In this document: positions 53,076 through 53,816 of the stretch, piece after piece
Position numbering within the stretch: position 1 is the stretch's first letter
How the letters are laid out: each line of letters starts with the position of its first letter
Origin: CAZJFH01 sp964545205
GTDB taxonomy: Bacteria > Pseudomonadota > Alphaproteobacteria > Rhodospirillales > Magnetospirillaceae
Length of the DNA: 53,816 nt
Assembly: GCA_964545205.1 (NCBI GenBank)
Contig: CAZJFH010000032.1
Location: 1-53,816, forward strand
Direction: 5' to 3'
The notes under the pieces: model-generated
What the model saw: the letters and a program-made list of their open reading frames with translations, nothing else
Told to the model about the DNA's origin: nothing
Database searches by the model: none
Made by a program: the position numbers and the translations under genes

Positions 53076-53816
53076 ATGAACAAGATCGCTGGCGGCACCA
53101 CCACAAACCCCAAGCTGCTGGCTTGGGTCGACGACATGGCCCGCCTGTGCAAGCCCGAGCGCATCCACTGGTGCGACGGTTCGCAGGCGGAGTACGACGC
53201 GCTGTGCCAGATGATGGTCGACGCCGGCACGTTCATCCGCCTCAATCCGGAAAAGCGCGCCAACAGCTATCTGTGCCGCTCCGATCCGCGCGACGTCGCC
53301 CGCGTCGAGCACCGCACCTTCATCTGCTCGAAGAGCAAGACCGACGCCGGCCCGACCAACAACTGGGCCGATCCCGACGAGATGAAGGCGACGATGTCGA
53401 AGCTGTACGACGGCTGCATGCGCGGCCGCACCATGTACGTGGTGCCGTTCAGCATGGGCCCGCTGGGCTCGCACATCGCCCATATCGGCATCGAGATCAC
53501 CGACAGCCCCTACGTCGCCGTCAGCATGCGCATCATGACCCGCATGGGCCAGGCGGCGCTCGACGTGCTCGGCGACAAGGGCGACTTCGTGCCCTGCCTG
53601 CACTCGGTCGGCATGCCGCTGGTCGACGGCGCCAAGGACGTCGCCTGGCCGTGCGATCCCGAGAACACCTATATCAGCCACTTCCCCGAAGAGCGGATGA
53701 TCTGGTCCTACGGCTCGGGCTACGGCGGCAACGCGCTGCTGGGCAAGAAGTGCTTCGCCCTGCGAATCGCCAGCGTGATGGCGCGCGACGAGGACTGGCT
53801 GGCCGAGCACATGCTG
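53076..53816 (+). CDS. pckG: Phosphoenolpyruvate carboxykinase (GTP), 5' part only
   Basis: Converts oxaloacetate to PEP with GTP, first step of gluconeogenesis. 247 codons are present before the window edge. ATG 53076 (MNKIAGGTTTNPKLLAWVDD) has GGAG at 53066-53069; an in-frame ATG at 53064 is possible. Substrate-binding RSDPRDVARVEHRTFICS and PFSMGPLGSHIAHIGIEITD, and the end YGSGYGGNALLGKKCFALRI are specific to the GTP class, not the ATP (PckA) class. The nucleotide P-loop and the catalytic Cys lie outside. Near the chvGI pair. Confidence 0.96.
   Translation, partial: MNKIAGGTTTNPKLLAWVDDMARLCKPERIHWCDGSQAEYDALCQMMVDAGTFIRLNPEKRANSYLCRSDPRDVARVEHRTFICSKSKTDAGPTNNWADPDEMKATMSKLYDGCMRGRTMYVVPFSMGPLGSHIAHIGIEITDSPYVAVSMRIMTRMGQAALDVLGDKGDFVPCLHSVGMPLVDGAKDVAWPCDPENTYISHFPEERMIWSYGSGYGGNALLGKKCFALRIASVMARDEDWLAEHML

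Overview
The window is chromosomal DNA of very high GC from an alphaproteobacterium, most likely a member of the Rhodospirillales or a close relative; genus and species cannot be read from it. The grounds are the gene order yqeY-dnaG-rpoD, carA-carB-greA and rpsT/dnaA-dnaN-recF-gyrB, a ChvG/ChvI-type two-component pair near a PEP carboxykinase gene, a split PAS/MCP aerotaxis-like operon, and intergenic palindromic repeats of the kinds common in Alphaproteobacteria. Because of the GC content most long antisense reading frames are shadows. No tRNA, rRNA or CRISPR array was seen.

Layout: 1-4284 (minus) holds yqeY, dnaG and the 5' part of rpoD, cut by the window edge. 4562-10040 (plus) holds carA, carB and greA, with carA and carB separated by a small GxxExxY nuclease-fold gene between 40-bp inverted repeats. 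10145-18426 is signalling and redox: a hybrid histidine kinase, an Lrp/AsnC regulator with a His-rich tail, a 2-Cys peroxiredoxin, thioredoxin reductase, a LysR regulator, and a PAS + MCP pair behind a ladder of hairpins. 18470-22622 holds a SulP anion transporter, a terminator with a micro-ORF, a 68-residue four-Cys protein and an orphan sensor kinase with a periplasmic solute-binding domain.

22623-28350 is the accessory segment: a single-chain MmeI-like (type IIL) restriction-modification enzyme whose last 133 bp are repeated 1.26 kb further on, a DMT-family transporter with a His-rich tail between the two copies, and an unrecognised gene of visibly lower GC that abuts gyrB. 28358-35454 (minus) is the replication cluster gyrB, recF, dnaN, dnaA, rpsT, with an 89-bp tandem repeat between dnaN and dnaA.

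35574-47750 (minus, one small plus-strand lipoprotein) is housekeeping: enoyl-CoA hydratase, MutM, DapB, RppH, a divergent polysaccharide deacetylase, CtpA, an EnvC-like factor, GpmI, MtgA, RsmD, a pseudouridine synthase and a glutamine amidotransferase. Many of these overlap or nearly touch, and several (CtpA, EnvC, MtgA, deacetylase) act on the cell wall. 47854-53816 holds RarD, the ChvG/ChvI-like pair, a PCuAC copper chaperone, a HugZ-like protein and the start of a GTP-dependent PEP carboxykinase. The best leads for new biology are the GxxExxY cassette inside carAB, the mosaic 3' end of the restriction enzyme gene, the hairpin ladder before the PAS gene, and the terminator/micro-ORF upstream of sulP.
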